This document shows, piece after piece, positions 47,001 through 56,598 of a DNA stretch of 64,000 bases (position 1 is the stretch's first letter; every line of letters begins with the position of its first letter). The notes beneath the pieces were generated by a model. That model did no database searches. It was not told the origin of the DNA and was given only the letters and a program-made list of their open reading frames with translations. This DNA comes from Agaricus subrufescens. Lineage: Eukaryota; Basidiomycota; Agaricomycetes; Agaricales; Agaricaceae. A program made the position numbers and the translations under genes. The stretch is taken from the NCBI GenBank assembly GCA_029945375.1, contig CM057060.1, forward strand, positions 1,736,001-1,800,000, read 5' to 3'.

Positions 47001-47611
47001 TATTATTATTATTATGCAGAAACAGCATCGACTGGGAAACGGGTATCATGATCAGCCCGTTAGGGGAAGCAAAGTGGGAAGATAGGAGTCAAGGGAAGGC
47101 GTCCAATGCATTGTTGTCAACGCATATTCGGGCCTGTGAAGATTTGGCCGCCGAAAGCAATTGGAAATGACAAAACGAGAGGTGTAACGATCACCGCAGT
47201 TACACCGGAATTGACTGGCCCTGACAAGCAGATGCGACGAAGAATCACACACGGGGTTGGAAAAGGTGCCACGAGGACCAGTTTTGGAGAGATATGCATT
47301 GGATGGGTTCCCAAGTGAGCAGAGAACGGACCAAAGTAGGGCGAGAATATATATATGCATTGGAGTTGACAATCTAGAAGCAGTACAATTGATGATATGA
47401 TATGTGAATGGCTCGCTTCGCGATGAGAACGGTGGCTATTATTGCGATCGGCTAGGGAGCGCTATGATGGTGCTATGATGGTTCCGTGTGTGCAGAGGGC
47501 GAGCACTGCGTCGCATGTGCAGACCCAAGTGGAGTGGAGGAGAGTGTGAATGTGCGGGAGAAGGCACATGGGGGGGGTGGCCGATGGCCGGGCTGATATA
47601 CAGCGGAGGGA
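44024..47611. other. 3.6-kb homopolymer-rich intergenic region
   Basis: No gene assembled. Many A and T runs of 8-13 bases between 44.8 and 46.6 kb, a run of 14 G at 46227-46240, and a 12-bp palindrome CCGGATATCCGG at 45619-45630. Minus-strand frames at 46627-47049 and 47052-47360 (the latter starting with a signal-peptide-like hydrophobic segment) are unsupported by homology. Contains the 3' end of YPT1. Confidence 0.45.
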
Positions 47612-48145
47612 TCATGCGGACTGAGATGGTCCGATTGCGGCAAGAAGGGAAGAGTCAAGAACTGGCAAGAGGTGAGCCGATGGGATGGACCAGGGGGGAA
47701 AGAGCACGGACTCGAGAGTGACGTCAATTAAATTTGGAGGAGAGTGTGACAGGGCCTGGTGCAGCAATCTCGGATTGTCGTACCAGGCGGACGGACGGTG
47801 GTGTCTCGGCTGCAGGCGAGGAGCGGGAGGGAGTCCGGCAGAGTGTCGCTTGGAGGGGGCGGCATCGAGGTGGTCGTGGGGGTCGCGTTTGCGCTTGCGG
47901 GACTGCCTGACATAGGGCGGGCGGGAGAGATCCTGGTCAATGTCGGGGAGGTCGAACTGGAGGAAGGTCGGGGAGTGGTAGGGAAGGGGGACGGGGGCGA
48001 GGATGGGGCGTTGCAGACGACGTGGAGGGAGAGGGGGGGGAGGGGCGAGGCGGGCGAGGCGGGCGAGAGGGTGGCGGGCGAGAGGGGCGACGGGGGGGAG
48101 AGAGGGAGCATGGGGAAGGGGAATGGGCAAGGAACTGGGATGCAT
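47612..48145 (-). CDS. Possible proline-rich nuclear protein, 177 residues (uncertain)
   Basis: Single uninterrupted frame from an ATG. I recognise no family. The N-terminal 70 residues are Pro/Leu-rich low complexity; the middle has a plausible functional look (FDLPDIDQDLSRPPYVRQ, then a basic RKRKR cluster like a nuclear signal); the C-terminus is PPNLIDVTLESVLFPPW and SSLLAAIGPSQSA. The sequence is GC-rich here and several other frames on both strands are also open, which weakens the case. In its favour, it sits divergently 121 bp from the mL49 start, the same arrangement as other gene pairs in the window, and the C-terminal half reads like real protein. Confidence 0.42.
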   Translation of the reverse strand: MHPSSLPIPLPHAPSLPPVAPLARHPLARLARLAPPPPLPPRRLQRPILAPVPLPYHSPTFLQFDLPDIDQDLSRPPYVRQSRKRKRDPHDHLDAAPSKRHSAGLPPAPRLQPRHHRPSAWYDNPRLLHQALSHSPPNLIDVTLESVLFPPWSIPSAHLLPVLDSSLLAAIGPSQSA

Positions 48146-48266
48146 TGGGGTATATTATATATTGGCGAGTATAGACGAGACAGAGACGTGACGGCCGGCC
48201 CTGTGGCGGTGCCTTCCTCTTCCGGACAGCACCTCTCTCCCGCTTCCCAGTCACTCGCCATTCCCC

Positions 48267-48668
48267 ATGTCCCTCCTGCGCCCCATTCTCCGCCCAGCCC
48301 CCCTGCCCTACGCCTCCGTCCGCTTTGCCTCCAAGGGCCGGCCCCACAAGGGTCCGCGCTACACCGTGCCCCGCAACCCCAACGGCACCCTCCCCGTCTA
48401 CACCGACATTCGAGACAACGGCGCCACCGACCTGACGCTGATTCGCAACGTCCAGGGCGAAGCTTACGTGAGGCCCCTTCAACTTCACCGCCGCACACAC
48501 TGACACCTCGCTCAGCTCCTGGCCAACCAGCTCCGCATCACCATTTTCAGGTGTGCCAATCCCCACAAGGCTGTGGCGAAGGTGTCGACCAACGGCCAAG
48601 AAGTCATTATCACCGGTGCCAAATGGAAGCCAGACATCATCAAATGGCTGGAAGAACGTGGGTTCTAA
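48267..48668 (+). CDS. IMG2: Mitochondrial large ribosomal subunit protein mL49 (Img2 family)
   Basis: Two exons (48267-48467, 48516-48668) encode 117 residues. The N-terminus is a mitochondrial presequence (MSLLRPILRPAPLPYASVRF, Arg-rich, no acids). The mature protein has YTVPRNPNGTLPVYTDIRDNG, LTLIRNVQG, LANQLRITIF, then VIITGAKWKPDIIKWLEERG ending GF, the hallmark end of Img2/mL49. Structural component of the mitoribosome. Intron of 48 nt, GTGAGG to CTCAG. A possible further intron at GTGTGC after the IFR residues was considered, but the frame stays open and homologous through it, so it is kept as exon. Confidence 0.9.
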
Positions 48669-48932
48669 CCCTTTCGTAGGTTCGTCACGTCTCCGACCGT
48701 TTCTCCAGTTGATGCCATCTCTCCCTAGCCTGCCACCCAGGTCGCGGTTCGAAGCCGCTGAAAGCCCGTCGTAGAGATCCTCTTTTGCTATACTTATTCC
48801 GTCGGTGTCATTAAAACTTACTCTCTTGCAATAAAAAAAGCAAACACTGTGCATAACACTAGACTAGGGTTAGGGTCCCGGGCTTCCGACGCGGATCGGC
48901 CGTGCGTGAAAAAATTGCGATCATCCTTCACC

Positions 48933-50681
48933 ATGTCCACCACCACACCGCCAGTCAACAATCTCGTTCCACAGGGCGTTAGCAGCGGATCAGCCCCTCT
49001 TTCGGCCCCCTCCCGCGCCACCCCGCGCGAGGGAGGGAACAGCCTCGGTACCTTTGGTGTACCCATCTTTCCCTATTCTGCTGTTTCCTCCTGACTCACT
49101 CCACAATTCAGGTCAAATCTGGCCTTGCCCAGATGCTCAAGGTCAGTTGTCCCATCTCGACCTTCATCGATCAGGATTGACGATTTCTTTGATCCTAATT
49201 AGGGGGGCGTGATCATGGATGTTGTCAATGCTGAGCAAGTCTGTCCATCCTATATTTCGCCCTTAGATCTTAGCGCCTGATCCTTCCTATCAAGGCCCGT
49301 ATCGCCGAAGAAGCCGGCGCCTGCGCCGTCATGGCATTAGAGAGGGTGCCCGCCGACATCCGCGCTGAAGGTAACGCTCAACATCTTTTTCAAATCAAAC
49401 ATGTTTCATGCTATGTAATACAGGTGGTGTCGCTCGCATGGTAAGCTGTTACCTGTTCCCTCGAAAAATCACCTCATTTCGCCTAATTTTGCCTAGAGTG
49501 ATCCCCAAATGATTAAGGAGATCGTAAATGCTGTCACTATTCCTGTCATGGCCAAAGTTCGTATAGGCCACTTCGTCGAAGCACAGGTCAGCTGCCAAGG
49601 TTCTCGGAATGGAATTCGGGACTCGAAAGTAACATCTAAACAGATCTTGCAAGCTATCGGAGTGGATTATATCGACGAGTCCGAAGTATTGACTCCCGCA
49701 GATGAAGAGCATCACATCAATAAGCACAATTTCAAAGTTCCCTTTGTTTGTGGTGCCCGTAACCTCGGCGAAGCGCTCCGCCGCATTTCCGAGGGTGCTG
49801 CCATGATTCGTACCAAAGGTGAAGCTGGCACGGGTAATGTTGTCGAGGCCGTCCGTCACGAGCGTACCGTTATGGCGGAGATCAGGCGAGCCGCTTCCAT
49901 GAATGAGGAAGAGCTTTATTCGTTCGCCAAGGAGATCCAGGCACCCTTCCACTTGCTAAAGGAAACTGCGAGATTGAAGCGTCTTCCTGTCGTCAACTTT
50001 GCTGCTGGAGGAATCGCTACTCCGGGTACGTAACCTCTTTTAACCCCTTCTCCTGAAGAGAAGCTCTTTTCCAAATCGTGGCGGATGACTTATGGTCATA
50101 ATCTTTTTTTAGCTGATGCTGCTCTCATGATGCATTTGGGGTGCGACGGAGGTAAGTCGCCTATTTAGGGATACCCTTTGCTCGCATGACCCAAGTATTC
50201 ATTTATTCGCTTAGTCTTTGTTGGATCTGGTATCTTCCATGTCAGTCGTTCACTCAATCACCACTAGGTTCTCGATAAGGTGTCAACGAGTGTACTGATC
50301 TACTCGGAATTTTTCTGTCACTTAGTCTGGCGACCCCGCTAAACGTGCTCGTGCTATCGTACAGGCTGTACGTTTTCCCCTACTTCTTCTTAGCACGAGT
50401 TGGTGTTAATTCTATGAATCCAGGTGACTCACTACAATAACCCTAAAATGTTGGCTGAGGTAATTATTGATCTATGACTTGTTGCTCCTGCGCAGCCTAA
50501 GCGTGCACAATTCTGAACAATTTCATTTTTCAGGTATCGGAAAACCTCGGTGCCGCTATGGTTGGTTTGACCATGTAGGCATTCAGTATATTTTGGGCTT
50601 TGCCACGAACATTAATGCTTTCACTTTTTCTTTAGTGACAACAAACTCAAGGGAGGAGAATACGCTAAACGAGGCTGGTGA
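48933..50681 (+). CDS. PDX1: Pyridoxal 5'-phosphate synthase lyase subunit (PDX1/SNZ)
   Basis: Makes vitamin B6 (PLP) from ribose 5-phosphate, glyceraldehyde 3-phosphate and ammonia delivered by the glutaminase PDX2, which is not in this window. Thirteen exons (48933-49058, 49112-49141, 49203-49238, 49295-49370, 49424-49440, 49497-49586, 49644-50025, 50113-50151, 50215-50240, 50326-50367, 50424-50459, 50534-50574, 50636-50681) encode 328 residues. Signatures include [20 protein letters not shown] with the substrate Asp, [28 protein letters not shown] with a catalytic Lys, [42 protein letters not shown] with the second Lys, and [16 protein letters not shown]. Ends GGEYAKRGW. Several exons are tiny (17, 26, 30 nt). 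Confidence 0.96.
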
Positions 50682-53181
50682 TCGGTCTGTTGTTCGCTTT
50701 AGAATTTGGCCCATTCAGGGTAAAGGGGTGTTTGGTAAGTTCGAGGGGGAAAAAAAACAGTCTGAGGCCTGATGAATTCTTCGGACGACTTTTCTTGGAT
50801 AGTTCTCCTCTCCTACTTCGATATCTTATTAGAAAATAACTGTAACGAGCGATTTGGATTTTTGAAATGTGTTGTATTGCCCCTGCATTTTGAAACTGGG
50901 CGTCATTGTTGATTCTAGCTTCCTGCATGCCTTTGATCAATTGCACCATTCCATCTTTTACTACGTGTGCATAAAACCACGGCTATGGTTCAGGTTAAGA
51001 GTTTCTAGTTCGTTCATTGCATTCATATCGTAACATTAAAAATGAAACTGATACGTTTACGTGTTTTTTATTCGTTTTACGTTCGCTTAAATGACATCGA
51101 TATGGTGCTTTATATGAATAGTACCATTAGTAGCATATTGTTATGTTCCTGGCGGTGGTGGTGTGGTTTTTTTTTGTATTTGACATTGTCCGGAGTTTCA
51201 GTTGTGTCGGCTAGCGATACGATCGAACTATCAGGAGGGGAGAGTTTATCCGAGCTGTGTGCCAACTGTATACTACTATAGTAGTGGTAGTACCCGTCTC
51301 CCCGAAAATTGATATAGAAACTTGTGAAGCCCCACTTTACTCTTTTTTGGGGAAGGGAATTATGAAAAGACTAGAATGAGTGGGATTAGAAGCTTTTGTG
51401 TAGTTGAAATGAATGAAATGGGCTAAAGGATGTGTAAATGGATTTAGTTATCAAGGAATCATATCGATTATCAGTTTTGATTATCGCTTATGTATTTCGG
51501 AGTGAACTTGACCCTATATTACTCAATTGAGATTTGTATGGGGAAGCTTGGGTTGCTTGTTGTTGGAAGGACTGGTTTGAGTGGAGTTGAAGAGTATAGG
51601 TTGTTATCAGAAACCATCATCGGTGTAACTTTGTTCGGTCAGGGAATGATTAGTGATGCCCCGACGGTAGTAGGATATTTCTGTCTTTATCCATCATTAT
51701 CATCATTACTCACATATACACCGATGTACTTGTTTTCGGTGACACGGTTGAAACACGTATAGCTGGATGGGCTAGTTAAGCACCTTTTTGAAACGAAAAC
51801 TAAATCGAGGATTTTGTGTAAGGGTATCAGTCTCATTAATCCTGAGAAAAGCGATCAAAAATCTGAGTTTCGCGTATTTCCAGAACAGGTAATCCACCTT
51901 CCGTATTTGATCTTTGATTGATGTGCCCTGTGCCCACTCATGCAACCAAGTACTATTTGGATTAATGTCTTGTAGTTTCTAGACTGTTCTTTCCTTTGGA
52001 GCTATGTGGTGCTGGTAGAGATAGACTATGTTACGGAGCTCGGGTAGAAGAACCGCTTCTGGGGTAGAGATGTATGATGTTTAGCAGTTGCAATGTAGTG
52101 TTCGGGCCCGAGCGGCCCGGTTTCATTCGGAAGCAAACGGAGTTTAATCATTGGGGGCTCATGAGTTAATCAATGAGGTTTTCTGGAGGGAATGTTACCT
52201 GGATAGACATATACGAACATTCTATAGGCATACTCAAGTTCCAAGGTATATCTCCTACTGTAAGGCAACCCAAGTGCTCAAGTGTAGGTGGATTGAATGA
52301 GACTGCGTGAGCGCTGTTGCTTGGCGCTTGAACTTGAGACTAGGACCTATGATTTGATGCTATCCGCAACTTAGTACACGGAGAAACGCCGATAATCCTG
52401 TCTAGTGCAACGATAGTCAAGCCGCTGAGTACGGCGGGCTATCTTCTGCATGGCCGTTTCCGATTCTCAAGGGGGAGGGATGTGGCGTATGTTTACGATT
52501 CAAATGAAGTTTGCCTAAGATTTCAGACGAAACTGATATAGTAAGAGACGAAACGGTTTTCCGCTTGGTTATTCAATGCCCTGGCGTCCCTTGAGCTCCA
52601 CCGGCGCCTATGAACAATTTTGAATCGTTCATCTGTTGGGCAGTTGTTTTTTGTGATGAAACTCTCGGGAGTATCGTTCTCTTATGAAAAGCAAATGTTT
52701 TCTTATAACTTGGGTTCCCAGTAAGGAAACGGACGCGTCGAATGTTGACCACTTTCACACGGGAGCCACTTAAGTAGATGATGATCCGGCTAGTAACAAC
52801 CAAACCTCACAACACTACACGCGTTTTACAGAAAAAAAACCATTGAAGAATAATAGACTCTACAGGGGTTGTCATTCCATAGCCAAAGTATACATATCTC
52901 TACTACCGACGAATCTACCAAGAGAAATGGTCGCACAAGTTACAGCGCTGGGACAACCTATGACGTCATACCGAGATCGGCAATTGCACAACTTTGGGGA
53001 TGTTTAGTTAACTCCCCCTTCACCCCTTAACTCTTCCTCCTCTTACACCTCAGGCCTCTCTACCCAAGCTTGCCTGCCTGTACCACCCGCATTCATTGCA
53101 TCTATTTTTATAATTTGCTCTTTTTTACCCACACCAATCTTTTTTTTTTTTCCTACACTCCCCCTCCTCAATCGTCATCGA
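50682..53181. other. 2.5-kb intergenic region, no gene recognised
   Basis: A/T-rich after PDX1, with only short frames (e.g. 51490-51762 +), none with recognisable motifs. The last 150 bp (about 53020-53180) are strongly pyrimidine-rich with CTCTTCCTCCTC and a run of T, a typical fungal promoter and leader for the small gene that follows. Confidence 0.5.
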
Positions 53182-53614
53182 ATGTCTGCGAAACAATCAC
53201 AAAATGCAGAAGAGATATTGAAGAGTTTCTTGTCGGTCAGTCTATACACTACAAAACGGGAAATAAAGATATTGAAATTTGTCTATGCATCCCCACTCCT
53301 TCCCCTTCTCGCTCCTTTTATTTGATCCGGCTGGTTACGCGTTTGGACACAGCATGACCCAAGAGCTCGGTATACATTCGACAGCGAGAAAGATAGTCCA
53401 GAGTCTCAAGTCTGCCGGCAAGGCCAATCAGAGGAATGTATCACTGTACGTTTGCTCCTTCCCGCGAAACACTATTTACAATGTTGAAATACAACATCGT
53501 CAGGTCAAAATGAGCTCGAAACAACTGTTCAAGGCTATGCAGGATCACGGGTTCTTTTGCGCGTTACCTTCTAACCCTGGCAAGACGCATATGGAGTGTA
53601 GACCGTTCCCATAG
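53182..53614 (+). CDS. Small unrecognised protein, 85 residues, three exons
   Basis: A pyrimidine-rich leader is followed by ATG at 53182. Exons 53182-53235, 53353-53445 and 53504-53614 are each a multiple of three, with phase-0 GT-AG introns of 117 and 58 nt. The protein starts MSAKQSQNAEEILKSFLS, continues with an acidic/polar middle (DPRARYTFDSEKDS) and ends with MSSKQLFKAMQDHGFFCALP and a KTHMECRPFP tail. No family is recognised; no signal peptide or membrane segment. The last exon looks like genuine folded protein. An alternative frame through exon 2 (TARKIVQSLKSAGKANQ) is also open, so the middle is uncertain. An A/T inverted repeat directly follows the stop. Confidence 0.5.
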
Positions 53615-53628
53615 TTCAAACACTGCAC

Positions 53629-53651
53629 ATATATATATTATATATATATAG
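53629..53651. repeat. TA-rich inverted repeat after the small gene
   Basis: A near-perfect palindrome of alternating TA starting 14 bp after the stop at 53614. Could form a hairpin or act as an A/T-rich 3' processing efficiency element. Confidence 0.5.
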
Positions 53652-53819
53652 ACTGGAATATTGGTGTGGTCATTCATATTCATGCATCATGCGTTGTTGT
53701 AATGGGGACGGATCCCTACGTCACAACCAAAAATGTAATCATCGAATAATCCCGTAGAAGTGTTCAAGAGCTCCCAATATACATCACGTCGGATCCAAAA
53801 AAAAAGAAAAGCACAACAT

Positions 53820-55505
53820 TCAATCGGACGTAGCCATATCTGGAGTAGGACAATCGATTCCTAACATTCCAAGCTTAGCCTTCTCCACTTGTGCATCAGC
53901 AATTCTTCGCCGCGTCTCCGCCATGCGTAAATCAATGGTTGCCATATCTAATTCGTGTAGTGCGCGGCGAGTAGTGCGAGATACCTGATCATGCACTTGA
54001 TTGAGGTTGATGCGATGGGATCGATATCGGACGAGCTATTGGCAAGGTTTTGAGGTTGAATTGCAAGTCATACAGGAGAAAAACAGTACTCACGTCAAGC
54101 TCTAGCTGTGTGATACCATATCTCCCTGCTTTTGGGTGTGTGACGCTTCTTGTCCACCTTTCACTCGTTGGTGGTTGAATTTTTGTAAACTCTGACGAAC
54201 GTAGGAGAGGCTGGTCAGATAGATCTTTTGGTCTACGATCAGCGCGGGGTCCAGTGGGATACATGGGAGCCGGCGCCGAAATGGGCACCGGTGGGGGTAC
54301 AGGGGCAGACATGCTCGAAGGCGTTGAAGAAGTATGATTTCTGGGACCTTTGGGCGGAGACTTGGATATTTTCCGCCATTGGCTCCCGCGTGGGCCCTTG
54401 GGTGGAGAATGTGACCTTCCGCGAGCTTCCACCTTTTCTGGTTTTGGTGTAGAAGAGGAGGACGGCTTCTCCGTAACCTCAGGCTTCAAATAGGAGACTT
54501 GTTCTTTGATGGGTTCAGTTTTGACAGGTACTTCGGGTTTGGTGGGATAATTTGATATGGGTTGGGTTGGAGGTAGATGGATATCAGACTTTTCAATTTT
54601 GACGGTGGGTTTCTCGTCAACGTGTGATGGAGGAGCAGTGGTATTAGGGCGCGAGGGGGGTGGTGTGGGGTCGATATCTATTTTTTTGGGTGAGGGAGGT
54701 CGGGAAATAGGTGGTAGGGCAGGAGGTGGTGGAGGTTTTGTTTCGTTGGAAGTAGGTGGTGGGGTTCGGTGAGGATTATTATGATTATCAGAACGTGTGC
54801 GGGAAGGAGAACGAGGAGGAAGAGGGGATCTGGTGTGTGCTCGTGACGGTCGCGGACTATCTGATATAGAGTGATTACCGAGTTTGAGCCGTTTCGGAGG
54901 TGGAGAGCGGGGGCGTGGACTTGGGCTTCTCGAGTAAATTCGAGGGCGAGAGCGAGGAGGTGTAAAGGGTCGATGGCGTGGTGATCTGGTGTGGGATCGG
55001 GACACTCGTGGTGACCTGGAGCGGGAATACCTTCTTGGCGGGGGCGAGCGTGAGCGACGGCGAAAAGGCGATCTCGAGCGGGAGTAGCGTCGAGGAGACC
55101 TAGATCTGCGATAGGCTGAGTCTTGAGAAATGTGAGTGACTGCGCTGGAATTGGCAGAGCAAGGAAAGACACACCATACCGCCGTGGTCTGAATCTGTCG
55201 TCGTCACGCCTGCGGTCGTAGGTTCTGGGATCTCTGCGGTCGGTATCACGCCAGTCACGCCGGGAATCGCGGTGGTAGTCCCTGTCTCGCCGGTCTCGTT
55301 CCCAGTCTCTGGCGGGGGGGCGCCTGGGGGGGTAGGTAGCGACATAGCTGTCTGGCTCTGGTCTCTGGTGGCGAGGAACGTAGGATCTGTCCGGGTCTGG
55401 GACGCGGGGGGAGTGGAGGGGGGCCATGGGGCGGGCAGTGGTGACGCGGTCGTGTCTGCGCTCCTCCTTGAGCGGCGACTCTGGCTTTGGCGGGAGGCTG
55501 GCCAT
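53820..55505 (-). CDS. RS-rich, proline-rich protein (probable nuclear/splicing-associated)
   Basis: Three exons on the minus strand (55505-55175, 55121-54094, 54035-53820) encode 524 residues. Residues 1-110 are charged and rich in Arg/Asp (ERDRRDRDYHRDSRRDWRD). Next comes a classic RS block (YRRSRSPRRYSRSRSPFRRR and further RSRSP repeats), then a long Pro/Ser/Thr-rich disordered region with VKTEP and VKIEK motifs that fit the SUMO consensus, and a C-terminal helical domain (QVSRTTRRALHELDMATID, ETRRRIADAQVEKAKLG) likely to form a coiled coil. No RRM is present. I do not recognise an orthologue. The RS content and divergent pairing with cyclin L (40 bp between starts) suggest a role in pre-mRNA splicing or transcription; that is inference. 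Confidence 0.78.
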
Positions 55506-55545
55506 GGGAGAGAGACGCAGCTCTTGTTTGGCGCGTAAACAAGCG
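55506..55545. promoter_or_regulatory. 40-bp intergenic spacer between divergent RS-protein and cyclin L starts
   Basis: Only 40 bp separate the two start codons, so 5' leaders and core promoter elements of each gene must overlap the other's coding exon, or the two transcripts overlap at their 5' ends. Confidence 0.6.
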
Positions 55546-56556
55546 ATGACCCCTGCCTTGCCCCCGCTCGCCTCCCTCGCCCAGCTCTCCCAGACGCCCT
55601 CCCAGCAGGATGGCGTCCCCCCAGACCTCGAGGACGACCTCCGTGCCCACGGCTGCAAGCTCATCCACCAGGCCGGCATCCTCCTGAACCAGTCCGTGCT
55701 CTCTCGTGTTCGTCTCGCCCCCACCGCGCTCACACAGCACCAGGAAGCAGGTCGCAGTTGCTACGGCGCAGATCCTCTTCCAGAGGTTCTGGTACGTCAG
55801 CTCTATGAAGAACTTTGGCGTCGCGGTGCGCATCATGGGTTGGAGTCTGCTTTACATATTTTGCTCAGCTGCGGTATAGGACATTGGCATGGGAGCGTTG
55901 TACCTCGCGTCGAAGCTGGAAGAGTGCCCCATACGGATGCGGGACCTGATCAACGTCTACGACGTGCTGCTCCAGCGAGCGGCGCACTCGATTAGCCCCA
56001 AGGCGGATGCGCCCTTCAAATACTACCCGATGTCCTACTTTGGCACTACATTCTACGACCTCAAGGAAGCCCTCGTCGTTGCCGAAATGCAGATTCTGAA
56101 GCGACTGGGGTTTGACGTGCACGTGGTGCTTCCCTACGGGACCCTCATCAACTACCTCCAGGTGGTGGGGCTCATCAAACACGAAACGGCGTGCGCAAGG
56201 GCATGGGGGTACCTTAACGATGCGTAGGCGAAATGATTAATTAGGCGACTGAATCGGGCCCTGACTGCGTCTCCAGGTTCCAGACACCCGTGTATGCGCT
56301 GTACCAAGTGCCGACGATTGTGTGCGCGGCGATCCTGCTGACACTGCGGCACCTGGGGCTGTCGCTGCCGTCGGAGGCGCCGCACTGCTGGTGGGAGCTG
56401 TTCGACGCGTCGTGGGAGGACATGTGGAGTGTATGCGGATATGTGATGCGGCTGTACCGGGAACGCGGGGCTGAGGAGCGGCGACGGGTCCTGGGTCTGC
56501 TTGCCAAAAAGGACGTCCGGCGCTGGCTCGAGAATAGATCACGTGACGAGGCGTAG
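55546..56556 (+). CDS. Cyclin L-like transcription/splicing cyclin
   Basis: Four exons (55546-55691, 55744-55825, 55880-56223, 56277-56556) encode 283 residues. Cyclin fold 1 contains QVAVATAQILFQRFWYVSSM and MGALYLASKLEECPIRMRDL, the cyclin L/T/K type of box; FYDLKEALVVAEMQILKRLGF and the VHVVLPYGTLINYLQVVGL helix follow, then cyclin fold 2 (TPVYALYQVPTIVCAAILLT, LPSEAPHCWWELFDASWEDM). This matches cyclin L, partner of CDK10/11-type kinases in splicing and transcription. Animal cyclin L has a C-terminal RS domain, absent here; the divergent neighbour encodes an RS-rich protein. The gene ends 42 bp before the SRP receptor start. Confidence 0.9.
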
Positions 56557-56598
56557 TCGTACTTGTAATGCTTGGAATACACCCTTTCTCGCCCACCC
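56557..56598 (+). other. 42-bp spacer between cyclin L stop and SRP receptor alpha start (same strand)
   Basis: The spacer contains a C/T-rich leader-like tract (CCCTTTCTCGCCCACCC) and no room for a normal 3' UTR plus promoter. Cyclin L 3' sequences and SRPR 5' sequences must overlap, or the two are co-transcribed. Confidence 0.6.

Noticed and set aside
47052..47360. Minus-strand frame beginning with a signal-peptide-like segment
   Set aside because: About 100 codons, no family, no conserved cysteine pattern, in a low-quality region; not enough to call a secreted protein.
47759..48679. Plus-strand 306-codon frame and minus-strand 305- and 256-codon frames around mL49
   Set aside because: GC-rich sequence keeps many frames open; the translations are low complexity and conflict with the clear mL49 gene.
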